From NCBI GenBank assembly GCA_013339895.1, contig JABACO010000010.1, forward strand, positions 7,330,201 to 7,394,200: a stretch of 64,000 nt of DNA, read 5' to 3'. A program made the translations under genes and the position numbers. Every line of letters starts with the position of its first letter. The first letter of the stretch is position 1. This stretch comes from Ephydatia muelleri. Its lineage: Eukaryota > Porifera > Demospongiae > Spongillida > Spongillidae. Below the pieces are notes generated by a model. That model was not told the DNA's origin and did no database searches. It saw only the letters and a list, made by a program, of their open reading frames with translations. Below are positions 10,092-21,125 of the stretch, piece after piece.

Positions 10092-11795
10092 ATGGCGAAA
10101 TTCGGCCATCTTCAGGAGTTCGATACGGACCTGGAACCTATCACCGCTTATCTCGAGCGTGTGGAACTGTATTTCTCTGCTAATGGTATCGGTGAGGACA
10201 AAAAGCTAGCGATACTACTTAGCGTAATTGGACCCAAGACGTACGGGGTGCTGAGGAATCTTCTGGCGCCTTCTAGGCCACAAGAGAAGAAGTTCAGCGA
10301 AGTGACAGAGGTGTTAATACGCCATTTTGAGCCGAAACTTATTGTTATTGCTGAGCGGTTTAGTTTTTACCGCCGTAGTCAATTGGTAGGGGAAAGTGTA
10401 GCGGATTTTGTGGCAGAGCTACGACGTCTAGCGAGAAACTGCCAATTTGGAGACTTTCTGGACGAAGCTTTGCGGGATCGCTTGGTGTGTGGATTACAGA
10501 ACGAGGCCATACAAAGGAGATTACTGACAGAGGCAAAGCTTACATTCGCTGGTGCCTTAGAATTAGTCAAGGCACAGGAAGCAGCAGAGTTACAGGCTAA
10601 GCAATTTAAGGACCCTGACATAGGCGTTCATAAACTATCAAGAACAAGGCTTTCTGAAAAGGATACAAGAGAGCAATGCACTCATTGTGGACGAAGAAAT
10701 CATCCTCCAGATCAATGCCGGTTGAAGGATTATACTTGTCACAAATGCGGTGAGAAAGGGCATATAGCTCGGGTATGTAAGAATAGAAGCCAGGCTAAAT
10801 GGGTGGGTGCAGAGGAGGACCCAGGGGTTGAGCAAAGTTATGTGATATCTTGTGTTGGGAAGAGTCATTCTCCAGCAATGGTGGCTAAGGTTTGTATTAA
10901 TGGTTCCTGGATACGAATGGAAGTAGATACTGGGGCAGCAGTGTCAATTGTATCAGAGTGCACGTATAGAGGTCTGCGTTCTGTTACATTGAAAAAGTCC
11001 CGAGTATTTTTGAGAACATATTCTGCAGAACCTTTAGTTGTGTTAGGAGAAGCTGATGTTGAAGTGCAATATAAAGGACAGCCACTGAAACTTAGACTAA
11101 TTGTGGTTAAGGGAGAGGGGCCAAGTTTGATGGGCAGAGAGTGGATACGTCGGATGGAGATAGATTGGAAGACACTGTGTCGGGATTCACGCTTGGCAAT
11201 TCACCAAGTGCCCAGTCAGGTGCTGGGTTCTCCTGTAGAAAGCTTAATTCAACGATACAGTGACTTGTTTCGCAATGATCTAGGCAAGATGAGGCATTTC
11301 AAAGCTACCCTGAAGTTGCTACCAGATGTACAGCCGAAATTTCATCGACCAAGGCCTGTCCCTTTTGCTCTAAAGGAAGCAGTGGAGAGGGAACTAGATC
11401 GACTTGAGGAGGCTGGCGTCATTGAAAAAGTAACACATTGTGAGTGGGCAGCTCCTGTAGTAGTCGTACCTAAGAAGAATGGTACAGTGCGACTGTGTGG
11501 TGATTATAAAGTGTCCATAAATCAGGCATTGATGGTAGACCAGTATCCTCTGCCTAAGCCCAGTGATTTGTTTGCTGCTCTTTCAGGTGGCAAGTGGTTT
11601 ACCAAACTGGATTTAGCTCAAGCCTATACACAGATGGAGCTTGATGAGGTATCTCGGCAATTTGTTGCCATTAACACACATCGTGGCTTTACCGGTACAC
11701 ACGCTTACCATTTGGAATTGCTTCAGCTCCTGCAATTTTTCAACGAGCCATGGATACAATTCTTCAAGGAATGTCGGGGGTGTTATGCTACTTAG
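10092..11795 (+). pseudogene. gypsy gag, protease and N-terminal reverse transcriptase
   Basis: The start at ATG 10092 is the first methionine after the primer-binding-site region; an upstream methionine lies inside the LTR. Residues about 1-190 form a retrotransposon gag (matrix/capsid-like) region. Two zinc knuckles follow (CTHCGRRNHPPDQC and CHKCGEKGHIARVC, about 10677-10780). A retropepsin motif, VDTGAAVSIVS, lies at about 10921-10955. The RT region starts near 11340 with RLCGDYK and FTKLDLAQAY. The frame is lost around 11690, one base short of the expected RT sequence, and then runs to an out-of-frame stop. The remainder of pol continues in the +2-shifted frame. Replication function is known for the family; this copy is broken. 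Confidence 0.88.
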
Positions 11796-14059
11796 ATGAC
11801 ACATTGATAGTAGGAAAGAACAAAGAGGAACATCTCGCTACCGTAGAGGAGGTGCTGAAGCGTTTACAGAATGAAGGGTTGAGAGTGAACAAAGAAAAAT
11901 GTTGTTTTCTTACTACATCTGTGCAATATCTGGGTCACAGGATTGATGCCAATGGAATCCATGCTACTGGAGAGAAGTTAGACGCCGTTTTGATGGCCCC
12001 AGTACCCAGTAGTGTGCCTCAACTTCGGTCATTTTTGGGGATGATAAATTATTACTCAAAATTCATTCCAAACCTGGCAACACTTCTTAATCCTCTTAAT
12101 GAGCTGCTCAGAAAGGATGTTCAGTGGAAATGGACTGATCAGCGTGAGCAGGCATTTAAGCAAGCTAAACAGTGTCTGACATCACCCAATGTGTTAGTAC
12201 ATTATGATCCTACCTTACCCATTAAGTTGGCTGGAGATGCTTCTGCGTATGGCATTGGGGCTGTAATTTCTCACACACTGCCTGATGGAAGTGAACGGCC
12301 TATCGCTTTCGCATCACGAACTTTAAATGCTAGTGAACGGAACTATGCCCAGCTAGAAAAAGAGGCTCTCTCTCTCATATTTGGGGTTAAGAAGTTTCAC
12401 GAGTACCTTTGTGGGCGTCGGTTCACACTGCTTACAGATCATAAGCCTTTGACGACAATTCTAGGCCCAAAGACCGGTGTACCCCCATTGGCTGCAGCGC
12501 GGTTACAGAGATGGGCTCTTTTATTATCAGCTTATGAGTATGATTTGGAATTCAGACCTACAGCACAGCATGCAAATGCTGATGGTTTGTCCAGGTTACC
12601 TCTCTCTATCATAGCCGATGCAGGGACAGCTACTTCAGACAGTGATGTTTTCAATGTAGGTCAGATCGAGGCTCTTCCAGTGACTGCCATGCAATTGCGA
12701 AAGGTTACTCGTCAAGATCCCATTTTGAGCAAAGTGGTTACTTTTACAAGGAATGGTTGGCCAAGTATAGTTCCTGAGAACCTGAAACCTTATTGGACAC
12801 GCAGGAATGAGCTGACAGTGGAGGGAGATTGCTTAATGTGGGGTATTAGGGTTGTGGTGCCTGCTAAATTACAAGAGCATGTGCTACAGGAGTTACACAA
12901 AGAACACCCCGGAGCATCAAGAATGAAGGCACTTGCAAGAAGTTATTTATGGTGGCCAGGGCTTGACAAATGTTTGGAAGAGAAAGCCAAGAGTTGCCTC
13001 AGTTGTCAAGAAGTGAAGAACAATCCTCCTGTGGCCCCACTCCATCCCTGGATTTGGCCTACCCAACCATGGAAGAGGGTGCATATTGACTTCGCAGGAC
13101 CATTCAAGAGCCATATGTTCCTGGTCGTCATAGATGCACATTCAAAATGGCCTGAAGTGAAAATGATGCAATCCACAACATCACAAAGGACAATAGAAGT
13201 ATTACGAGAGTTGTTCTCATCATATGGCCTTCCAGAACAAGTAGTATCAGACAATGGACCACAATTTGTCTCTGCAGAGTTTGAAACATTCATGAGAAAC
13301 AATGGTATCAAACATATCCGATGTGCTCCTTACCACCCTTCATCCAATGGATTGGCAGAAAGATTCATCCAAACATTCAAAAAGGCAATGTTGGCTGGAG
13401 ACCGGGAAGGGTGTGACTTGAAGTATCGGCTTTGTCAATTTCTGTTGAAATATCGCAGCTCTCCACACACGACTACTGATGTTGCTCCTTGTGAATTGTT
13501 TTTGAAACGATCAATGCGAACCCGGTTGGACATGCTGAAGCCAGACCTGCAACGGATGGTTTTAGATCAACAAGCTCATCAGAAACTAATTCATGATAAA
13601 CATGCAAGAGGAAGAGAATTTGTGGTGGGTCAAAATGTAATGGTTCGGAATCTACTCAACGGTCCTAAGTGGGTTTCCGGAGTGATTTCAGAACGGAGAG
13701 GACCACTAACCTACCTGGTGGAGGTAGGACCCAACCAGTATTGGCGGCGACATGTTGACCACATAAGGGATAAGGGGGATTCTACTTTACGAGAGGGCAC
13801 TGAGGAAGGGAAAAGCTTTGGAATACCTGATGGACCAATTCAGGCAGACTCAGCAATGGATATTCCAGAGCAAGATACAAATGAACCCTATATGAATGAC
13901 CAGTATCCTGGAAGAGTGGCTGAATATTCAGCAGTGGAGAACACCGAGTTACCTGAACCAGTGGCTGAACCTCCTGTAGTAAATGAACATCTACCTGCAC
14001 CTGAAACTGGGATTCATCGATACCCTCAACGTCAACGTAGACCACCAGACCGCTATTGA
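11750..14059 (+). pseudogene. gypsy pol: RT active site, RNase H, integrase
   Basis: This frame carries the rest of pol. CYLDDTLIVG contains the RT active-site YxDD (about 11790). An RNase H domain follows with GDASAYGIGAV and LTDHKPL (about 12230-12450). The HHCC zinc region of integrase (HKEHPGASRMKAL through CLSCQ) lies at about 12895-13010. The D,D-35-E core is visible as HIDFAGPF, VSDNGPQF and SSNGLAERF (about 13080-13365), with a C-terminal GPKWVSGVI region at about 13660. The frame ends at TGA 14057-14059, 33 bp before the 3' LTR. Only the 11690 frameshift separates it from gag-RT; otherwise the coding sequence is well preserved. Confidence 0.9.
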
Positions 14060-14092
14060 TGAACTGTAATCAGACATTTTAGTGTGAGGGAG

Positions 14093-14214
14093 TGTAGTAT
14101 AGTTGTGTATATTCCTATTTAGTGCCTGCGTGCATGCGCAGTGTGCGACTAGTATTGTGCAGTTCCTTAGGCCAGAGTTGTACGTTTATGTGCTCCTGAA
14201 CTTACTATATTATA
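14093..14214 (+). repeat. 3' LTR, 122 bp
   Basis: Matches the 5' LTR over its full length with one substitution. It is followed directly by the target duplication AGGCT. Confidence 0.92.
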
Positions 14215-14973
14215 AGGCTTTTTACACTTCAGCATATCTCTGATGGTGACAGGTATGGTATCAAGCACTTGTGTAGGGATGGAGGCAGAAGGAACAGATG
14301 AGAGATGCACTTCACTGCCCTCCTCATCCTGGGTGGTCTCTTCCATGGGGGCTAGTAGCGATGTAATGCTGAATGCATTCTTGTAACTGATGCCATCTAT
14401 CGCTTTCATATGTGGCAGCAGCATGCGTGCCCAGGCCTTGATGCCTTTACGAAACACAATATCAATGCGTTGCATGATAGCAGCACCAAGATCATTTTCA
14501 TGCTGCACACGACGACGGACATCAATGTTAGGAAGCCTTCGCACGCTGCTTTCGTATCCGTCCTCACAATTCATTACCTCCAATACCTTCAAAATCTGCG
14601 CTTGCGATCCAGACACATGCTGCGAGTGATCGTCTGATACGAACGTAGTCGTAGAAGGCGTCACATCATCGGCAGCACTTGCAGGCGCTAGTGCATCTGG
14701 ATGGATCCGAGCTCGGCGTTCTGGGTTAGACCGAGCAGGGGTTTGAACAGTTTCACAATCGGATGAAACGCTATCCTCCTTTCTCGGTCGACCGCGATCG
14801 CGCGAACGGGGTTGGCACATGCAGCATTTCGTGCAGTTTGTTCCTGCAGTGCACTTATCGCAAACCGGCTTTTTGTGCTTCGAAGAACACGCGAGAGACA
14901 TATTCGAGCTAGCTATGGATGTGACAAAATTATAATTATTATAATTTGTGATGATTGAATCGAGTCTGGGCAC
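14215..14973 (-). pseudogene. Transposase of the large DNA transposon, N-terminal segment
   Basis: The minus-strand frame from the methionine at 14973 runs to the gypsy insertion site. An internal methionine near 14900 is an equally plausible start. Near the N-terminus it has a cysteine-rich cluster (CDKCTAGTNCTKCCMC, about 14815-14865) that probably binds zinc. This is followed by a GRPRK AT-hook-like motif and a long low-complexity Ser/Thr/Pro linker. The frame joins that of 9283-9947 exactly when the LTR element and one AGGCT are removed. The promoter would lie between here and the right TIR at 15329. Confidence 0.65.
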
Positions 14974-15329
14974 GAGATGAAAGTAGCAAACTGAACTAGA
15001 ACCACGTAGGTTGTGAACTTTTTAACTGGTATGTATTCTATTGGGTACCTAAAAGAATCTAATGACAGCTTAAAATTTGTTTAAAACTACTCCAGAAAAA
15101 AGTGTACTTCTTAGCATTCGGACATCGAAAAACGGACGACCGCGTAACTTTAAATTAATACAAGTACGTTACCGTTCATGATATGGAGCTAAGAATAGAA
15201 CCAGCCGTCGTAAAAAGAGTTGGGCTATCCGAATATGTATTTTACTACGTAAGCAACGTTTTCCGACAAATTTTTCTAAAAACCACGTTAGACAAAAAAT
15301 ACCTTCGATTTACACGGAACCGGTGTTAA

Positions 15330-15830
15330 AATTGTTTTGCGGAGCGACACGATTATGTAATAGTTGACCCGCGTTAGAATCCAATTATGAGACCAAAAGC
15401 ACGCAATGAATGTCTGTAATTTTCCGTTGTTCCGAGGTGTTACTTTCCGTTGTTCCGAGCCCCCCCTGTAGTAACCTCAGGTAAAACTGAAGCCATATCA
15501 ATGCGCACTGATGATATCAGCAGCCACATGGCACAACATGCAAGCACAGCATTTCCCTATGATTGCTAGTTACATAAATAACCGACACAATGCATATGAC
15601 ATTTGCTAAACCCTTGCGTAAACTAGAGAGTTCAAACAATAACTGCATGCATCTGATCTGCAGCTGACACTGGAATGAAACTAAAGTCTATTCCAACATC
15701 ACGTAACGGCCACGGACAAAAGGCAACACTGCTGCAACGTTCAGCCATAGATAACTATCATCTATGGTTCAGCTAATGTCCTATTGTAAACCAAGCTTAA
15801 TAAGAGTAGGTAGCTACATTTACATAGGGC
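15330..15830. other. Intergenic, no gene recognised
   Basis: Flank of the large transposon. TTTCCGTTGTTCCGAG is repeated directly at about 15421 and 15446. Nothing else was recognised. Confidence 0.4.
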
Positions 15831-16118
15831 CTACCTTTGAATAACTTTATCGGTAGTCCTGTTTCGATGGCCTCGTTGGTTTTGCAGGGTACGCTTAGCC
15901 TTCCCGTACCGCACTCTCTCCGCCAAGCGAGCAGATTCAGGACTCTCCCAATAACGTTGCCTTTTAGCGGTCCGTTTCTTTTCTGGCTCTGCTTTGTAGG
16001 ATGCCCGTGCCGATTCTAACACATCGTTTCGAACTTCAAGGTATTTCGCATGTCGTTTCGCTCGTTTCTTTTCCTGACGTGAAAGCATTTTGAGAAAAAC
16101 AACTTCACGTACTAACAA
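15831..16118 (-). CDS. Short basic repeat protein, transposon-type (possibly a fragment)
   Basis: The 95-residue frame contains three degenerate copies of a highly basic 20-25-residue unit. Each resembles xxKRxRYxxxPExxR (RHAKYLEVRNDVLESARASY, KAEPEKKRTAKRQRYWESPE, SARLAERVRYGKAKR). Such basic tyrosine-containing tandem units occur at the N-termini of transposon-encoded proteins in invertebrates and probably bind nucleic acid. The frame stops shortly after the third unit, so this may be an isolated or truncated N-terminal exon. There is no other evidence that it is expressed. Confidence 0.4.
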   Translation of the reverse strand: MLVREVVFLKMLSRQEKKRAKRHAKYLEVRNDVLESARASYKAEPEKKRTAKRQRYWESPESARLAERVRYGKAKRTLQNQRGHRNRTTDKVIQR

Positions 16119-16261
16119 AAGAGGTTACACCAAAGGACGATTGAAGCACCAAAGCGTTTACGATTGTAGATATCTAAATTAATACAAGTTATCTAATTAT
16201 GCGTCTTACGTAGACCGTATAGTCGATTGTTTACCAAATATAACATCGGCTATTTTATATG

Positions 16262-16560
16262 AAAGCGGCTCTTCCAGCCTATTCTGAAGCTATTGGTGAA
16301 ATTTTCATTGTTTAAAAGTGTTCCTATCCCGAGTTATGCGTTGCCAAGAAGAAGAAGAAGAAGGAGACCATGTTCCGGGACTGGGTACGAGGGCGGGCAG
16401 TACCCTTTTGTTCTCTACAACCGCGCGGTTCTGTGACATAAAACAAAGATGAAACCGCTCATTCTTGACTTCTATTTCGATTGCCATAACAAGCTTAACG
16501 ATCCGATCGTCGGGAGACGGGTCGCGTTTTTTAATGAGATTCATAGTCGGGGTCAAATCC
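16262..16560 (-). repeat. Interspersed repeat with conserved coding segment, copy 1
   Basis: The minus strand of this stretch matches the plus strand at about 32340-32570. At protein level both encode a run resembling IVxLVxxIExEVKNE followed by AVVENKRVL. Copy 1 is open across this run (16305-16556). The match includes the GGATAGGAACACTTTTA and ACCAATAGCTTCAGAAT blocks. It is a two-copy relic of an unidentified coding transposon. Confidence 0.65.
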
Positions 16561-16589
16561 TATATGGAAGTTTCTAGCGAAACTTCCGA

Positions 16590-16700
16590 TATTCCTGTTT
16601 CCTGTTTAGGAAGTACTTAAGTGATGGATTAGTGAAGTCGTCTTGAATACTTTGGCTGGTGGGTGCAGTAACCGAACATGTAGATGAATTTTAAAGGCAC
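16590..16700. repeat. Interspersed repeat shared with 28020-28110
   Basis: TACTTAAGTGATGGATTAGTG and nearby blocks (GACTTTGGC/ACTTTGGCTGG, TAAACATG/CCGAACATG) recur in the same order and orientation near 28040. It is non-coding and of unknown class. Confidence 0.6.
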
Positions 16701-16883
16701 AAGATATGTACAGCAATACCATAGCCATGGAGACGTTTTTGTACCTACCTGTAAGATCTGCAACGCATCAGTATGCATGGTAAAAAAAAACAACAAAAAA
16801 CAAAAAAACACTTGGTGTACGGTAGCGGTGACGTGCTGCTGAATACACAATCAGGTGTGTTGTGGTGGCCTAAAGCTCAGTTG

Positions 16884-17612
16884 CAGGCCCGTAGCCAGGG
16901 GGGGTTCGGGGGGTTCGAACGAACCCCCCCTCAGGGGGAAAAGGTCCAATTATGTGGAAGTGTGGTAAAGGTCCCGGCCACTCTATAAGGCGATTAGGCG
17001 ATTCCTGGGCGGCTAGGCCAATCCAGTCCTGGTCTTTCCCGCATTTAATAATATGGTCTTGATTCTGTTTAGTTCTAGTTATGATAAAATGAAAATTAAT
17101 TATTAATCTACACTGTAATTTTAATTCATACTCAATACTCGCGCGCGTGCGCCAATCGAAAATGCCGGGTAGCTCCCAGCAAAAAAAAAGAGAGCGTGAA
17201 CGAGCCGTTGCCTTGTGCCAGAAGTTTGATGTGTTCTTACCAACTGCAAAACGAAAGGCAACGGAAAATCTTGAAATCGAACACTAGCTCTGTCATGCAC
17301 TATACATGTACACTTGTGTAGCATTGCAGTGTGTATAATATACTAGCTAGCCTATATGGGTTTCATGCATGTATTAATATGTACATTGGCAATTATATTT
17401 ATTACAATGAAGAGTTATAAAGCGGTATGAGTGTACTGGTACATGTGTCTGCAAATTGGTTTGCATTCAGTTGCAAAATCAATGTTTTCAAAAGCTTCCG
17501 CGCTTCGCGCGGGAGGGGGCTGCACCCACCCCCTTTTGGTGATCCACGCCCACTTTAGGTCCACATTAATTATTTTCGAACCCCCCCTTTTCTCGACCTG
17601 GCTACGGGCCTG
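16884..17612. mobile_element. hAT-like non-autonomous element (729 bp)
   Basis: Terminal inverted repeats are CAGGCCCGTAGCCAGG and CCTGGCTACGGGCCTG, bordered inside by G-rich/C-rich runs (GGGGGGTTCG and CGAACCCCCCC). AGTTG flanks both sides. A paralogous copy of the surrounding sequence at about 18695-18760 lacks the insertion (CTCAGTTTGGCCATT), giving an empty site. The interior keeps a 41-residue N-terminal transposase remnant. TIRs of this type are common on hAT relatives in marine invertebrates. Confidence 0.85.
17162..17287 (+). pseudogene. N-terminal remnant of a hAT-type transposase
   Basis: A 41-residue frame starts MPGSSQQKKRERER and continues to a segment resembling KFDVFLPTAKRKA, then stops. 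The SSQQ-basic-leucine/phenylalanine pattern matches the extreme N-terminus of zinc-finger (TTF-type) hAT transposases that precede the finger. The rest of the gene is deleted. It lies inside the CAGGCCCGTAGCC element. Confidence 0.5.
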
Positions 17613-17629
17613 AGTTGGACCATTTGATG

Positions 17630-18010
17630 TGGATGTATAGATGCGCGTCGAACGTCAGTGTGATGTAGCACTGAACGGTTAACTGTTTCGAGGGCAACAG
17701 CGCAATATTGCAATTCTGACCGGCTTCGTTTAGCGTAACCGTTAAGTGTTTATAGTCAACACACCTTTCTTCAGAAAGTCTTTAGGAGGTGTCGTTTTTC
17801 ATGCAACGCGGAAGCGCTTCCGCACGATGTGGCATGGTCCTAGCTATTATTGGCTTCGTAACCGTTAAAGTTTTAAAGTCAACACCTTTGTTCATTAGTT
17901 GTTTGCAAAGAAGGTTTTCTCGCAACACTAGAAGGCAGAAGCGCTTCTGCACGACGTGACTTCGCCCTAGCTGTAATAACACGAAGCAGCATATAGAGTT
18001 TTATTCAATC
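17630..18010. repeat. Duplicated segment, copy 1
   Basis: About 380 bp beginning GATGTGGATGTATAGATG and including GGTTAACTGTTTCGAG, CGCAATATTGC and GGAAGCGCTTC, also found at about 18718-19050. Internally, the block AACCGTTAA...GTCAACAC occurs twice (about 17733 and 17857), so copy 1 contains an additional tandem duplication. Confidence 0.75.
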
Positions 18011-18039
18011 CTCGTCATAACCTTCTTTTTCTTTAACTG

Positions 18040-19400
18040 TGACTCTAACCCAAATCCAATCCAATCCTCAGGATTGAGACGGTGACATGGATTGCGTTTA
18101 AATCCATTAAGTAAAATTAAGTAAATATGGTATTACGTGACATTTCCGCTATAGTAAATGCGAGCAACATATCTGAAATGTCGTATACACTATTTTTATT
18201 TACACATTTACTCCACACTGTATAAATATGGATATGTTAAGTCCACCAAAATCCAATCCAATCCTCATGCAGGATTGAGACAGCGATATGGATTGAATTT
18301 AATTCCTATGTTAATCTTTATGTGGATGAAAAAATCTATTGCATAGATTTCATTTAAACAATTTGGATTGATCTATCCCGTGCTTACGCAGTTATTGCAT
18401 TGATTATGTATGATGCACGATGGCCTCTTTGGCTTTCATGCTACATGTACATGATGTGGTCACATGACCCACCCCCATGAGCACATGGTGATAATATCTG
18501 GTTAGAATATATGATCTGCAGATTTAACAGGTGATGACATGGGTGTTTCCAGCATGTGGGTAAGGCACACGGGGTCCCTGCATACCGTAGCCGCATGATG
18601 GCAACTTGATGGCTGCATGGTGGAGCCATATGATTCCACCATGCAGTCCATTAGTGTTATTTGTATCCACTTGAATAGAAAATACTTATCAAGTGCAATA
18701 GCTCAGTTTGGCCATTGCATGTGGATGTATAGATGTCAGTGTGATGTATATACTACTGAACGGTTAACTGTTTCGAGAGCAACAACGCAATATTGCTCGC
18801 AGCTGCACTGAATTCTGACCGGCTTTGTTTAGCGAAACCGTTAACGTTTTTATAGTCAACACACCTTTCATCAGAAGATTAAATCAAATTCTCAGGAAGT
18901 GTCGTTTTCTTACAACGCGGAAGACGATGTGACATGCATGGTCCTAGCTAAGCTAATAATCGGCTTCCCAAACGTTATTGCTTTCTCACAACGCGGAAGC
19001 GCTTCTGTACGACATGACTTGGCCCTGGCTATAATGATACCAAGCAGCGTATCTAGAGTTCCAATTGATACCCCGTCATAACCCATCTTTTTTTAATTTT
19101 CTTTCTCTACGACATTTTATATTTTGTAGCAATCCACGCCTTGTGGATTAATCTTCATACAACTCTTCAGCTTTAGGTGCAATCCCTAAGGATTCTACTC
19201 AAATCCAGTTTTAGATTGAACTGTAGAGCACAAGTCATTCCAAATTTTGGGTTTACGATGACTTTTTTTTTTTTTTTTTAACAGTGTGCATTCATGAAAA
19301 CTGGAGATGTTAGGTCAACTCATATCCAATCCAATCCTCAATCCACATCGATGCAAGAAAGAATTGAGACCAACGTGTCCCGCGTATTACAAACCCTACA
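18040..19400. repeat. Three copies of a CCAATCCAATCCTC repeat and second copy of the duplicated segment
   Basis: ATCCAATCCAATCCTC followed by GGATTGAGAC-like sequence recurs at about 18053, 18249 and 19323. The segment at 18695-19050 is the second copy of 17630-18010 and represents the empty site of the hAT-like insertion. No coding feature was recognised. Confidence 0.65.
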
Positions 19401-20338
19401 ACTTCAGATTTGCCGGACAGTGGATGTAAAATACAATCAGAACGAGCACTACACACTCTGGAAACAGCCAAAACCTTATCATATATAGTATGACAAACTT
19501 CAATCGACATACAGTCGAACGTTAATGTCTTCCATTCAAGAATGTTATGCCTTACGAGGTTATCGGTCACAGCGTGCTGATTTCGTCTAGAGAAACATGA
19601 ATGCATTTCTTAAGATTAACAGAACCAGTAGATTCGGATGAAGAAATTGTGAGGATTTTTTTTTTTTTTACTGTGGGATATGTACCTTGAGCATTAAAGT
19701 ACACGCCTCAGTTCTAAAAGAAGGTCTGATATGTTGTCTTTATGATATGATGGAGTGATGATGAAGCTAATATCAAAGTAGAGATGAGATCTCAATGATT
19801 AAAAATGGCGGAAATGCCATATATGGCGCTACTCTTGTAACACCATCTCGTCCCCAGGCCCCATTTGGAAAAATTAATAAGCATCACGTAAACGTTAATG
19901 CATAATTTGACGCAATAACAATAACAGCTCACTTTATTATTTCTGCAAGATAGTTATAACTAACACCTCAAGTCATTTTTTTTTCATATACAAAGTCAGT
20001 TACTGTAGTACGTATTACACTCTGTGTGTACCGATGATTATGCTTGCATTTATGCATGTATGCCTATAAGAAGGCTTGTACATGCATGCTACTCAACTTT
20101 CAATCCATCATTATTGTATGTGCGTACGTCTGGCACTTACACACGCATATACATACACTCACATGTAGACAAACACAAGCTTTCAATCTGGGGTTTTAAG
20201 ATCAATGCAATTATGAAATGTGTTACATACAGCACTGTGGTCATTATGCAGGCTGTCTACTGTTTGATTGGCAGTGTGAAAAAAAAATCATTGTGAGCTT
20301 GAGTACAAAATACAAGTGGTTAGTTAATCTCCTCCCCC
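19400..20338. other. No gene recognised
   Basis: AT-rich sequence with T-runs and short open frames lacking recognisable domains. Confidence 0.35.
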
Positions 20339-20857
<519 letters not shown>

Positions 20858-20934
20858 CACATATACTGCTGCTGGATTGAAGCTTGGGTATGCTTTCTGT
20901 GCTGGTCATGTTTTAAAAGTGTGCTACATGTAGT

Positions 20935-21125
20935 GTTGTGTGTGAGATATGGAGGTGTGGTTTAAGAGAGGAGAGGCTGTTGAGAAAAGAAGGGAGGGGG
21001 GGGCTGCTGTTTGAGAGCAGACCATGGTATGGGAAGTGGGAGTGCTCAGCATCCAGGTAGACCTCCAGGTTACATCAAGGGTCATTTTGTATTACATAAA
21101 CTTTACCACGGGTGCAGACCTTACG
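20935..21125. repeat. Direct repeat A (pairs with 23510-23672)
   Basis: Shares in order a GTGTGGTTTAAGAGAGGAGAG-like block, a TTACATCA block and TAAACTTTACCACGGGTGCAG ending in GACCTTAC with 23510-23672. A third, inverted occurrence of the GGTCTGCACCCGTGGTAA core lies at about 23278-23300. Confidence 0.65.

Larger units (their letters stand above)
9953..14214 (+). mobile_element. Ty3/gypsy LTR retrotransposon, nearly complete
   Basis: Two 122-bp LTRs (9953-10074, 14093-14214) differ at one position, and the element is flanked by AGGCT on both sides (9948-9952 and 14215-14219). A purine-rich tract, GTGAGGGAG, precedes the 3' LTR. A primer-binding-site-like TGGCGACGAGG follows the 5' LTR. Gag, protease, RT, RNase H and integrase occur in Ty3/gypsy order. 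The element lies in the transposase gene of the large DNA transposon in opposite orientation. Near-identical LTRs show a recent insertion. A single frameshift in RT makes this copy defective. Confidence 0.93.
4238..15329. mobile_element. Large DNA transposon with TTAA-flanked long TIRs, carrying two nested insertions
   Basis: The left end reads TTAACACCGGTTCCGTGTAA (from 4238) and the right end is its reverse complement ending at TTAA 15326-15329. Inverted similarity continues inward, imperfectly, for about 200 bp: both ends share a run resembling GTACACTTTTTT and a TCGGACAAATT-like block. TTAA is present at both outer edges, which fits a TTAA target duplication of the kind known for piggyBac and Kolobok elements. 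The distance is 11.1 kb, but 1,665 bp and 4,262 bp are later insertions, leaving about 5.2 kb. The only gene of its own is the minus-strand transposase described in three parts. The superfamily is not assigned. Confidence 0.75.
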
